From assembly GCA_029959285.1 (NCBI GenBank), contig JASCOE010000012.1, positions 1 to 64,000 on the forward strand: 64,000 nucleotides of DNA. Direction: 5' to 3'. The notes beneath the pieces are model-generated. The model was given only the letters and a program-made list of their open reading frames with translations, ran no database searches and was not told where the DNA came from. How positions within the stretch are numbered: the first letter of the stretch is position 1; every line of letters begins with the position of its first letter. This document shows positions 1-8,092 of this stretch, one piece after another. This stretch comes from Flavobacteriaceae bacterium PS02337 (GTDB lineage: Bacteria; Bacteroidota; Bacteroidia; Flavobacteriales; Flavobacteriaceae). A program made the position numbers and the translations under genes.

Positions 1-343
1 TGTGATGTCGATTATCAATGCTATTAGGAATAAATTGATCTTAAGAATATTTGCTTGTGTAAGAGATGATAGATTTTATGAAAAAAAACATCAATATTTA
101 TTTGGATAAAACATAGAAACCCACGCCAGAGGACGTGAGCATCGTACTTATCATCTCGTGTGCTAAAATTACCAGTTTTTGGAACGAGATTCAAAGCGAA
201 TGCTTCAATTTTTTTGTTGAAGAATCGCAAAAATACATTTTCTCAATGTATTGAAATACAAATATATAAAATTATTTCAAATATGGTCGAATTCGACCAT
301 AAAATTTTTCTAAAAAAAAATCAAATTAGATAAAAATTATATT
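1..343. other. AT-rich left edge without a convincing gene
   Basis: No gene could be supported here. A 68-codon minus-strand open frame covers bases 24-230, but it lacks a recognisable domain, and the window begins too close to judge whether it is the end of something larger. The only clear structure is the palindrome at 282-301, described separately. The DNA is very AT-rich. Confidence 0.5.
282..301. promoter_or_regulatory. Perfect 20-bp palindrome, likely operator of the XRE gene
   Basis: The sequence tatggtcgaattcgaccata is a perfect inverted repeat with no spacer. It ends 42 bases before the ATG of the XRE-family gene at 344. Its GC-containing arms stand out from the surrounding A/T-rich DNA. 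Small XRE regulators commonly bind a dyad in their own promoter, so autoregulation is the simplest reading. That is inference from position and symmetry. Confidence 0.6.
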
Positions 344-619
344 ATGGATGGTAAAGCGATTAATTTGCAACTTAGAAAAAAAGTAGGAGAAAAAATAGAA
401 CTTCTTAGAAATAATGAATCATTTGAAAAGATAGCTTCACGATGTAATTTGGATGCGAGTAAGATTAGTAAAATTGAAAAAGGGCGTATAGATATTAGAA
501 TTAATACAATATTTGAAATTGCAAAAGGTTTGAGAGTTCATCCGAAGGAATTACTAGATATAAAATTTAACTTTGATGATTATTATAAAGAAATAGACCA
601 TACATTTGAAAGTAGATAA
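344..619 (+). CDS. XRE-family helix-turn-helix regulator, 91 aa
   Basis: This is a small DNA-binding protein made almost entirely of one HTH_XRE/Cro domain. Residues 11-72 show the usual five-helix pattern, with a recognition-helix segment around LDASKISKIEKGR and the closing VHPKELLD motif. The last 20 residues are a short acidic tail. No sensor or peptidase domain is attached. The gene stands alone behind the palindrome at 282-301 and ahead of the Hachiman operon by about 600 bp. It could control itself, the defence genes, or a lost neighbour. The size suits an R-M controller protein or an antitoxin-like regulator, but no toxin or methylase partner is adjacent. Confidence 0.8.
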   Translation: MDGKAINLQLRKKVGEKIELLRNNESFEKIASRCNLDASKISKIEKGRIDIRINTIFEIAKGLRVHPKELLDIKFNFDDYYKEIDHTFESR

Positions 620-784
620 ATTATTAAGTTTTACTATTTTTCGAAATGAAAAAAAATATTTTAAAGTTTTAATTTGTTTTGAAGCATTGTTTTTAAGGAT
701 AAAATACAATTTTTAATTTTCTTTAATTTTGCTAAAAAAGAATGTGGGATACGTAATATTAAGTTTTATTATATCGAAAATAAA

Positions 785-807
785 AAAAGATGCTTTTGGC
801 ATCTTTT
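785..807. terminator. Hairpin, possible terminator of the XRE gene
   Basis: Arms aaaagatgc (785-793) and gcatctttt (799-807) pair perfectly around a 5-base loop. The hairpin is flanked by A and T runs and could stop transcription from either side. It lies about 165 bp after the XRE stop codon. Confidence 0.5.
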
Positions 808-958
808 AAGTTTAAAAACTCAATATCTTAATGTTAGAAAAATTTTTAAATCTTAATTATAGTAATGTTTCCAATAGTATTGCACATCTTTAATAAAGTA
901 TCCCAAACTCGAAAATATTATAGATACAATGATAGTTGGAAAACTAGAAAAGAAATAG

Positions 959-983
959 AAAGATGCATTTTGCATCTTTTTTT
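959..983 (+). terminator. Rho-independent terminator-like hairpin
   Basis: Arms aaagatgca (959-967) and tgcatcttt (971-979) pair around a 3-base loop and run into a T tract. The stem core agatgc/gcatct matches the hairpin at 785-807. No clear gene lies immediately upstream, so it may mark a lost gene or a small RNA. Confidence 0.5.
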
Positions 984-1175
984 ATGGCCAAAGAAAATTA
1001 AAACAGGTATTTATACGTTAGTCTTTATATTGTTAAAAGGATTATTTTGCAGATTATTTATTAGCCAGATTATGGAAAACCGTAAAATAACAATAGAATG
1101 GTTTTGTAAGTTTGGTTAAATAAAAGCCATTGCATAAACCGAATTATATTTATTGATGCTATTTTATCGCAGGTA

Positions 1176-1191
1176 TAAATAAGTTGGCGGT
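1176..1191 (+). repeat. Tail of a cassette-border repeat (TAAATAAGTT + GGCGGT)
   Basis: The 10-mer TAAATAAGTT at 1176-1185 occurs identically at 4350-4359, after the Hachiman operon. GTTGGCGGT at 1183-1191 is a near inverted match to ACCGCTAAC at 4256-4264. The arrangement resembles the end of one repeat copy before the operon and the beginning and body of another after it. Similar short elements border accessory genes in other Bacteroidota, from memory; this was not searched. Confidence 0.4.
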
Positions 1192-1227
1192 CATTATAAC
1201 AGAAATCCTCTGAAACAAAAGAATAAC

Positions 1228-2145
1228 ATGAAATTTGAAGTAATAGTTAACGACATATTTGATAATCTAAAGTTAGACACAACCCTATCACCAACCCAGA
1301 ACAAAAAAGTTCTTGGACTTATAAATGACTTTGAAAACGGAAGTTGGAGATTTGACAAGTTTCAAAATTTCATTTGGGATAACATTAAAGAAACTGCATT
1401 AAGTCATAGTGAAAGAAAATCTCTAATTGACAAAGGAGGAGAAGGTTCTGTTTTATCAGAATCAGCTAAAAACTTAAGATTAATTGAAACTACAAATGGT
1501 CGTGGTAGTGAAATAGGTGAAATAGTACTTTATGGAATAATGAAAAAACATTACAAAGCATTGCCAATTGTACCTAAAATATTTTACAAGCAAAACAAAA
1601 ATGATGAAGCCAAAGGTGCTGATAGCATTCATATTGTTGTTGAATCTGATGATTCTTTTTCGTTATGGTTTGGAGAATCAAAATTTTACAACAACATTGA
1701 AAATGCAAGACTAGATGAAATTGTAAAATCAGTTAATGACTCTATAAGTTTAAATAAATTAAAAAAAGAAAATAGTATAATCACAAATCTGAGTGATATT
1801 AACGATTTTGAGGAAATTTCGAATGAGTTGAAAATTAAAATCAAATCAAGTTTATCCCAAGATGAATCAATTGATAATATAAAACCAATTCTGAATATAC
1901 CAATCTTACTTTTGTATGAATGTGAAGAAACTAAGAAACAAAATTCATTAACAGATGAATACAAGAATAAGATAATTGAAATTCATAAGGATAGAGCCAC
2001 AGCATATTTTAAGAAACAGATTGAAAAATCTAAAGACATTCATCTTTATGAAAAAATAAACTTTCATATTATCCTTTTTCCTGTTGCAGAAAAAGCAAAA
2101 ATAGTTGATACATTTATTTTAAAAGCTAAAGCTCATCGTGCATAA
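1228..2145 (+). CDS. hamA: Hachiman anti-phage protein HamA (DUF1837 nuclease)
   Basis: HamA is the nuclease-like half of the Hachiman defence system and acts with the helicase HamB on DNA. The 305-residue protein shows the DUF1837 signature: GSEIGEIVLY around residue 94-102, KGADSIHIVV around 129-138, and LWFGESKFY around 147-154. E98, D132, E150 and K152 give a PD-(D/E)xK-like arrangement, and the ESK motif is the likely catalytic centre. The length is near that of known HamA proteins. The stop codon is one base from the ATG of hamB, so the two are probably translationally coupled. No frameshift or missing key residue is seen, so the system looks intact. Confidence 0.88.
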   Translation: MKFEVIVNDIFDNLKLDTTLSPTQNKKVLGLINDFENGSWRFDKFQNFIWDNIKETALSHSERKSLIDKGGEGSVLSESAKNLRLIETTNGRGSEIGEIVLYGIMKKHYKALPIVPKIFYKQNKNDEAKGADSIHIVVESDDSFSLWFGESKFYNNIENARLDEIVKSVNDSISLNKLKKENSIITNLSDINDFEEISNELKIKIKSSLSQDESIDNIKPILNIPILLLYECEETKKQNSLTDEYKNKIIEIHKDRATAYFKKQIEKSKDIHLYEKINFHIILFPVAEKAKIVDTFILKAKAHRA

Positions 2146-2146
2146 T

Positions 2147-4249
2147 ATGGAAAATACAATTTTTGAAAAATGTCAAATAATTAATGAATTATTGATAGCT
2201 GATAAAGAAAATGATGCAAGACAAGAACTCATCAAACTACTTGATTTTCACGAATCAAATAACATAGGGTACACCCCACTTTTAAACCATCTAATTCGTG
2301 AGACAGGCCTTTTCCCTTATCTAGAACTTGAAACATCAAATTGGGAAGAAAGATTTATTTTTGATGTCTTTAAAGTTGATGTTGGTGAAGATGAGCCACT
2401 AACTCTTCATAGAGAACAATCACTGCTTCTTAAACAACTTCTAGAAGGTAAAAATATTGCAGTTAGTGCACCAACAAGTTTTGGAAAGAGTTTTGTAATT
2501 GATGCATTTATCAAAATAAAAAAGCCTAAAAATGTTTTGATTATTGTGCCAACAATTGCATTAACAGATGAGACAAGAAGGCGTTTGTATAAAAAATTTG
2601 CTTCTGATTATAAAATAATTACTACGACAGAAGTTGAACCAGCAGATAAAAACATTTTTATTTTCCCCCAAGAGAGAGCAATAAGTTATTTAAACAAAGT
2701 AGAACGCTTTGACATAATGATAATTGATGAGTTTTATAAAGCGAGTAAAAACTTTGATAAAGAGCGTTCACCAAGTTTGATAAAGGCAATTATTCAACTT
2801 GGAAGTAAATCAGAGCAAAGGTATTTTTTAGCCCCAAACATTTCATCGTTAGGAGAAAATCCATTTACAAAAGAAATGGATTTTATAAAACTTGACTTTA
2901 ATACGGTTTTTCTAGATGTAAAAGAGTTTTATCAAGAAATAGGGAAAGATGAAGAAAAGAAAACTGAAAAACTTATTGAAATTTTAAAAGCACAAGACAC
3001 TAAATCTTTAATTTACGCAGGTACATATTCAAATATTGATATTATATCAAACATTATCAATATTCGATTTGAAGAAAAAAATAGTGAACTTCTCAATAAT
3101 TTTTCAAAATGGTTATCTAAAAATTACAGTTACAATTGGTCATTAACCAATTCTGTTAGAAGAGGAACAGGTATTCATAATGGTCGGTTACATCGCTCGC
3201 TAAGTCAAATCCAAGTGAAATTATTTGAAGAAAAAGATGGACTTAATAATATTATATCAACATCATCTATCATTGAAGGAGTAAATACGTCTGCTGAAAA
3301 CGTAATCCTTTGGATGAATAAAAATGGACGATCAGGGTTAAATGATTTTACTTATCGCAATATTATTGGTAGAGGTGGTAGAATGTTTAGACATTTTATT
3401 GGAAAGATTTATATATTGGACAAACCACCAGCAAGTGAGCAAACACAATTAGATTTGCCTTTTCCTGAAGAAATATTAGGTGGCTTAGACACTGAGAATG
3501 ACATTGGTGTTTTGACAAAAGAACAAGTTGCTAAAATTCAATATTTTCAAGAAGAAATGTCAAACATTTTAGGAATAGATATTTACAAAAAACTAAAAGA
3601 CGAAGGTGCTTTTCAATCAAGCGATTCAGAATTTATTAAGGCAATTGCTATGGATATGGTAAGTAATCCAAACGAATGGAATGGTCTTTCCTATTTGAAC
3701 TCTTCAAACAGGGAGGAATGGGACAAAAGCATTTACCGAATTATCAATTTGAAACCTGGTTATTGGGAAACAAGAAGTAGCACTTTTGTTGCTTTTATCA
3801 AAATTCTTAGGGATAATTGGTTTAAAAGCATTCCTGAATTATTGAAATTATTGGAACCTCATAATGTTGGAATTGATGACTTTTTCAAATTAGAAAGAAA
3901 TGTATCATTTAAATTTTCTTCTCTTGTAAAAGACGTAAATACACTTCAAAAAGAAATATTAAAAGGAAAGAACTACGATATTTCTCCATTCGTATCTTAT
4001 GTATCGCACGCATTTTTGCCGTCTGTTGTTTTTCAACTTGAAGAATATGGACTTCCGAGAACAATTTCAAAGAAAATACATAAATCTAAGATGATTAACT
4101 TCTATGATAAAGACCTTACAATACATCAGACAATAGAAATACTCAATAAAATTGGTATTGAAACAATTAAAGAAAAAGTTGATCTTGACGAATTTGACAA
4201 ATATATTTTGGACTATTTTTTTGACGGAATTAAAACGAATGACAAGTAA
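2147..4249 (+). CDS. hamB: Hachiman anti-phage helicase HamB
   Basis: HamB is the superfamily 2 DEAD/DEAH-type helicase of Hachiman. It is thought to sense damaged or invading DNA and to control HamA. Counting from the upstream GTG at 2138, the Walker A motif APTSFGKS lies at residues 111-118 and the Walker B motif IIDEFYKAS at about 195-203. The C-terminal motor domain has TSSIIEGVNTSAENVILW and the arginine-finger motif IIGRGGRMFRH. The ATG at 2147 is preferred over the in-frame GTG because it follows the hamA stop by one base. The 700-residue protein is intact, with an uncharacterised C-terminal region of about 250 residues. Confidence 0.86.
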   Translation: MENTIFEKCQIINELLIADKENDARQELIKLLDFHESNNIGYTPLLNHLIRETGLFPYLELETSNWEERFIFDVFKVDVGEDEPLTLHREQSLLLKQLLEGKNIAVSAPTSFGKSFVIDAFIKIKKPKNVLIIVPTIALTDETRRRLYKKFASDYKIITTTEVEPADKNIFIFPQERAISYLNKVERFDIMIIDEFYKASKNFDKERSPSLIKAIIQLGSKSEQRYFLAPNISSLGENPFTKEMDFIKLDFNTVFLDVKEFYQEIGKDEEKKTEKLIEILKAQDTKSLIYAGTYSNIDIISNIINIRFEEKNSELLNNFSKWLSKNYSYNWSLTNSVRRGTGIHNGRLHRSLSQIQVKLFEEKDGLNNIISTSSIIEGVNTSAENVILWMNKNGRSGLNDFTYRNIIGRGGRMFRHFIGKIYILDKPPASEQTQLDLPFPEEILGGLDTENDIGVLTKEQVAKIQYFQEEMSNILGIDIYKKLKDEGAFQSSDSEFIKAIAMDMVSNPNEWNGLSYLNSSNREEWDKSIYRIINLKPGYWETRSSTFVAFIKILRDNWFKSIPELLKLLEPHNVGIDDFFKLERNVSFKFSSLVKDVNTLQKEILKGKNYDISPFVSYVSHAFLPSVVFQLEEYGLPRTISKKIHKSKMINFYDKDLTIHQTIEILNKIGIETIKEKVDLDEFDKYILDYFFDGIKTNDK

Positions 4250-4253
4250 TAAC

Positions 4254-4359
4254 GAACCGCTAACACTTGCTACAAGCGATTTACGCAATTGGCTTAATTT
4301 AAAAATGTTCTTGTGTTTGGAAAGTTTAGGCAAATCCGAAAATAAGGCTTAAATAAGTT
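4254..4359 (+). repeat. Cassette-border repeat element after Hachiman
   Basis: The element starts with GAACCGCTAAC five bases after the hamB stop, contains several short self-complementary stretches (for instance ttgctacaagcgatt), and ends with TAAATAAGTT, the same 10-mer as at 1176-1185. Its final GGCGGT-like tail is missing and is replaced by the start of a decayed gene. It resembles integron attC-like or other cassette-associated repeats in behaviour, but integron core sites could not be identified. Confidence 0.4.
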
Positions 4360-4454
4360 CCAAAAAAGCTGGAGTTTCAGAACTAATAAACTACATATTT
4401 CCTGTGATTTGGTAAAATTATTTGATTAAATTACAATAAGGATAATTTAATTTT

Positions 4455-4805
4455 AAAAATATTAGTAATCAAAGGGCACCAAACAGACCAAGTACAATAG
4501 ATAGCAATGGGATTTACAAAAGATTATAATATTCCAAGAGCAGTAATGTATGATCAAAAACTTGATGTAGAAAACCCAATGTTTGTCAATTAATTGACGA
4601 ACAAAAAGATACTACAATTTTGATACAAAAAAGTTTAGCAGAATTAATTAATAAAGTGAATAATAAAAACGATGTTTTCAGTCTGGCTTATTTTGTTGAA
4701 AATCCTTAGTCGGAAACAATAAAAGCACTTAGAAATAAAGTTTTCTTTGCGTGCGGAGCACCAAAAATGAAACCTGTGTTAAACAGAACCGCTGAAATTC
4801 CGTAA
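4455..4805 (+). pseudogene. Decayed gene of unknown function
   Basis: One open segment reads through GFTKDYNIPRAVMYDQ from 4507 and stops at 4591. A second frame picks up at 4584 with QLIDEQKDTTILIQKSLAEL and continues, after an in-frame stop near 4707, to the TAA at 4803-4805. Coding-like sequence also runs upstream of the first ATG past a stop at 4498-4500. A frameshift plus two stops in coherent protein-like sequence indicates a relic. A further fragment, KKAGVSELINYIFPVIW, lies at about 4362-4415. The family was not recognised. Confidence 0.55.
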
Positions 4806-4861
4806 CTAAATGGTATTATCGATAAGTAAATCTATTAACTATATTTATCATTTTAATTAGT

Positions 4862-5995
4862 ATGAAAGAATCACAAATAAATCCTTACGAACATTCTGAT
4901 ATTAAAGTTAAATTGTTAAAGCTTTATTTAGAGAAATACATTAATATACTTGCTTTAGCCAAAGGTGTTCATACTGTTGAAGTTTATGATCTATTTTGTG
5001 GAGAAGGTATTTACAATAATGGAAAGGAGGGGAGTCCTGTTATTATCTTAAGATTGATTAAGGAGATATATTATAAGGCAAAGAAAAATTCCAACGTTAA
5101 GTTTAATTGTAATTTTAATGATTTCAATAATCAAAAAACGACTAAACTTTCTAATTATATTTCTGAAAAAAAACTACACTATCCAGAAATGGGTACATTA
5201 AGCTATCATAATGAAGATTATCAGGTATTAAAAGATAAAATTGTAAAAAAGAATAAATTAAAAGGGCTCAAAAGCTTTATTTTTATTGATCCTTATGGTT
5301 ATAAAGAAATTAGTATTATCGATTTAGAAGGTCTACTTTCTGATAAAAATACAGAAGTTTTATTATTTTTGCCTACGCAATTTATGTATAGATTTGAAAA
5401 AAAATCTACACCTGAAAGTCTATATAATTTTTTAACAGAAGTGCTGCCGGAAGAAGAACTAGGAATGAGTGGTTCAGGAGTTGATTTTATACATAAATTA
5501 CGAGATGGTTTTGGAGATAAGTTGAAAGGAAAACATTTTGTAGATTCTTTTATTATTACAAGAAATGTGAATGAATTTTTTGCACTATTTTTTTTTACAA
5601 GTCATTTATACGGATTTGAAAAATTTTTAGAGGCAAAGTGGAATATTGATGAAGAGGAAGGTAGAGGTTGGAGCCCGAAATTTGAAGAAGTAGATTTGTT
5701 TTCAATTATTGAAGTTGAGGCAAAAACAAATAAATTTGAAGAAAACTTAATAACTTTTTTATCACAATTACGTTCTAATATAGAAATTCACCATTTTACT
5801 ATTGAAAATCGACATCTTACAACCCATGCAGTACAAATTTTAAAAAAAATACAGAACTCGAATAATTTGATTTTAAATAATGTAGATAATAGTAAACCAA
5901 GAAAAGGAGCTTTCTATATTGGTTGGAATGAAGTAAAGACAAATAATATTAAATGTTATTTTAAATACCAAAATAATGGCACAATCAAGTATTGA
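4862..5995 (+). CDS. tcmP: Three-Cys-motif partner protein TcmP
   Basis: TcmP proteins are defined by being encoded beside three-Cys-motif (Gp37/Gp68, DUF5131) proteins, as here. The N-terminal half looks like a SAM-dependent methyltransferase fold: DLFCGEG at residues 43-49 resembles motif I and FIDPYGYKEI at 141-150 resembles the catalytic DPPY-type motif IV. A later block FFFTSHLYGFEKFLEAKW is shared with the paralogue at 6751. The last 20 bases overlap the next gene, so the two are co-translated. The biochemical role is not established. Nucleic-acid or protein modification is plausible from the motifs only. Confidence 0.8.
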   Translation: MKESQINPYEHSDIKVKLLKLYLEKYINILALAKGVHTVEVYDLFCGEGIYNNGKEGSPVIILRLIKEIYYKAKKNSNVKFNCNFNDFNNQKTTKLSNYISEKKLHYPEMGTLSYHNEDYQVLKDKIVKKNKLKGLKSFIFIDPYGYKEISIIDLEGLLSDKNTEVLLFLPTQFMYRFEKKSTPESLYNFLTEVLPEEELGMSGSGVDFIHKLRDGFGDKLKGKHFVDSFIITRNVNEFFALFFFTSHLYGFEKFLEAKWNIDEEEGRGWSPKFEEVDLFSIIEVEAKTNKFEENLITFLSQLRSNIEIHHFTIENRHLTTHAVQILKKIQNSNNLILNNVDNSKPRKGAFYIGWNEVKTNNIKCYFKYQNNGTIKY

Positions 5996-6704
5996 ATGGA
6001 CAGAAATGACATGGAACCCAACAACAGGCTGTACCAAAATATCTGCGGGCTGTAAGTTTTGTTATGCAGAGGTAATGTCGAAACGACTTAAAGCAATGGG
6101 GGTAGAGAAATACAAAGACAACTTTAAAGTTAGAGTACATGAGCCATCTCTCAAAATACCTTACACTTGGAAATCTTCAAAAGTTGTATTTGTTAACTCA
6201 ATGAGTGATTTGTTTCATGAAGATATACCATTAGAGTATATTCAAAAAGTTTTTAAAGTTATGAACGATAATCCACAGCATGTATTTCAAGTTCTAACAA
6301 AAAGAGCACAGCGTTTATCTGAAGTTCATAAAAAATTAACTTGGACTCATAATATTTGGATGGGGGTTTCTGTTGAGGATGAACGCGTTGTAGATCGTAT
6401 AGATTTTTTAAGGAATACTAAAGCACACACTAAATTTCTTTCGTTAGAACCTTTAATAGGTCCCTTGCTAAATTTAAACTTAAAAAAAATAAATTGGGTA
6501 ATTGTTGGAGGGGAAAGTGGACCAAAGGCTCGGCCAATGGATGAAGATTGGGTGCTTGATATTTATAATCAATGTAAAAAGGCAAAAGTATCTTTCTTTT
6601 TTAAACAATGGGGAGGCAAAAATAAAAAAGCTTCTGGAAGATTGCTTAATGGAAGGACATATGACGAAATGCCAAGAATTTTGGAAGTTGAAAGTAGTAG
6701 TTAA
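5976..6704 (+). CDS. Phage Gp37/Gp68-family (DUF5131) three-Cys-motif protein
   Basis: The 242-residue protein carries the family hallmark near its N-terminus: WNPTTGCTKISAGCKFCYAE, with C19, C26 and C29 spaced CX6CX2C. The spacing suggests metal or iron-sulfur binding, perhaps radical-SAM-like, but this is not proven. Other family blocks are visible: VNSMSDLFHEDIP, VLTKRAQR, GVSVEDE, FLSLEPLIGPL and VIVGGESGPKARPMD. It starts inside tcmP (20-bp overlap) and converges on a second tcmP-like gene 46 bp downstream. Members occur in phages and in accessory regions. Confidence 0.85.
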   Translation: MAQSSIEWTEMTWNPTTGCTKISAGCKFCYAEVMSKRLKAMGVEKYKDNFKVRVHEPSLKIPYTWKSSKVVFVNSMSDLFHEDIPLEYIQKVFKVMNDNPQHVFQVLTKRAQRLSEVHKKLTWTHNIWMGVSVEDERVVDRIDFLRNTKAHTKFLSLEPLIGPLLNLNLKKINWVIVGGESGPKARPMDEDWVLDIYNQCKKAKVSFFFKQWGGKNKKASGRLLNGRTYDEMPRILEVESSS

Positions 6705-6750
6705 ATTATATGATGTCGCTTTTTACATTCATAAAATTATATTTAAATAG

Positions 6751-7881
6751 CTATTTTTCACAAAATTCGTAAAGGTCATTGGATTTGAATTTATGAATAC
6801 TTGTAATTTTTTTATTGAATGTCCCCTTGGTTATTTTAATTTTATCTTTTTCTATAAATTTAAGCATTGTAGCTAGATATGTTTTAGTTTGAATTCCGCA
6901 CTTTAATGCAAATTTTAATCCTTCAATATTTGAAATAATTTCCTTTTTGGAAATCTTATCATATAATTCCTCACTATACTTTTCAATTTTATTAGTAAGG
7001 TCCTCATTATAGAAAAGAGTACCAAATGCAAAGTCATTATTAATATCAAAATTTGCTTCACCAGCCATTTTATCTTTATCCCAACATACCTTTAAAAATT
7101 TCTCCATGCCGAGAGAATGACTTGTCCCAAAAATCAATCCGTAATAATTTGTACCTTTTTTTATAGAGAATTGATGCAAGTAATAATCTTTATTTGCAGG
7201 TATTAAATTCTTAAAATATTGAGAAATTAATTTATGACAATGTTTTGGTTCTGATTTTTTAAATTCTATTTTTTCCGTTTCAATATATTTTTTGATTGAA
7301 GGATGCGCTTGAAACCTATTAATAAATGAAGATGATATAAAAAAAATAAAATCAGTTTTTGGGAAATTTATAAGTTTATTGAAGATATCGGAATCTACCT
7401 CTTTAAAACCATATTGGTCTAATAAAACAAACTTACCATACTTTTTATTATTCATTATTTCAAGAACTTTAGTTCGGTTGAAAGCTTCTTTAAAATTATA
7501 ATTACCAACGTGATGCTCATAAACGCATTTCTCTCTGCCACAATTTTGAAGGCATTTATCAATGAATCGATTAACATTTTTTTCTAATTCATTACTTTTT
7601 CGTTTCATCTTCTCATTAAAGGCAAATACTATTTTTTTTCCATCAGACTTACTACAGTACATTAAATTGGTTCCTTTGGCTTCTTCTAATAGAATTAGCG
7701 GGCTGCCATAATTCATTTCAGAGTCCATGCCGCTACCAGCAAAAAAGTCATAAATAAATCTTTTCTCTACATATCGATTGTGTATAAATATTGGTAACCA
7801 TTCTTTAAAAGATTCTCTAAAAATATCAAGTTTAATTTTTGTTGCTTCGTCAAATCCTGACTTGTTAATATCTTTTGCCAT
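6751..7881 (-). CDS. Second TcmP-like protein, convergent paralogue
   Basis: This 376-residue protein shares its layout with the TcmP at 4862. DFFAGSG at residues 45-51 matches DLFCGEG, a GSPLILL block follows, LLDQYGFKEV at 153-162 matches FIDPYGYKEI, and FGTSHSLGMEKFLKVCWDKDK matches its late block. The motif IV-like proline is replaced by glutamine (DQYG), and a local cluster C110, C114, C119 is unique to this copy. It is transcribed toward the DUF5131 gene and ends 46 bp from it. It could use the same three-Cys partner or be an inactive regulator. Function is unknown. Confidence 0.72.
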   Translation of the reverse strand: MAKDINKSGFDEATKIKLDIFRESFKEWLPIFIHNRYVEKRFIYDFFAGSGMDSEMNYGSPLILLEEAKGTNLMYCSKSDGKKIVFAFNEKMKRKSNELEKNVNRFIDKCLQNCGREKCVYEHHVGNYNFKEAFNRTKVLEIMNNKKYGKFVLLDQYGFKEVDSDIFNKLINFPKTDFIFFISSSFINRFQAHPSIKKYIETEKIEFKKSEPKHCHKLISQYFKNLIPANKDYYLHQFSIKKGTNYYGLIFGTSHSLGMEKFLKVCWDKDKMAGEANFDINNDFAFGTLFYNEDLTNKIEKYSEELYDKISKKEIISNIEGLKFALKCGIQTKTYLATMLKFIEKDKIKITKGTFNKKITSIHKFKSNDLYEFCEK

Positions 7882-8092
7882 TTAAGTAACTATAATTATG
7901 TGTTTCATTCTTGAAAATTTAATTGATTTAGTTTTTTAAATATATAAGAAAAATTTTAATATTAAATTTATATTTAGTTCTCAATGCATTTAATCAAAAA
8001 TATTAAATTAGAATTCTATCATATCAGTATAAATACGTGTTTTATACTATGTTTTTTTAGCTTAGCTTTTAATTTATATACAAATAATTTTT

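Larger units (their letters stand above)
620..1227. other. Gene-poor spacer before the Hachiman operon
   Basis: About 600 bp without a supported gene. An 84-codon frame at 865-1119 has no recognisable domain and is interrupted by a terminator-like hairpin at 959-983, so it is not called. The spacer contains two similar hairpins (785-807 and 959-979) and ends with the repeat motif at 1176-1191. Confidence 0.5.

Noticed and set aside
24-230. 68-codon minus-strand frame at the left edge
   Set aside because: No recognisable domain, AT-rich and truncated context; could be a chance frame.
865-1119. 84-codon plus-strand frame before hamA
   Set aside because: Crossed by a terminator hairpin and without any known motif; composition looks non-coding.
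4067-4352. Small frames overlapping the end of hamB on both strands
   Set aside because: They are shadows of hamB and the adjacent repeat; no separate start context.
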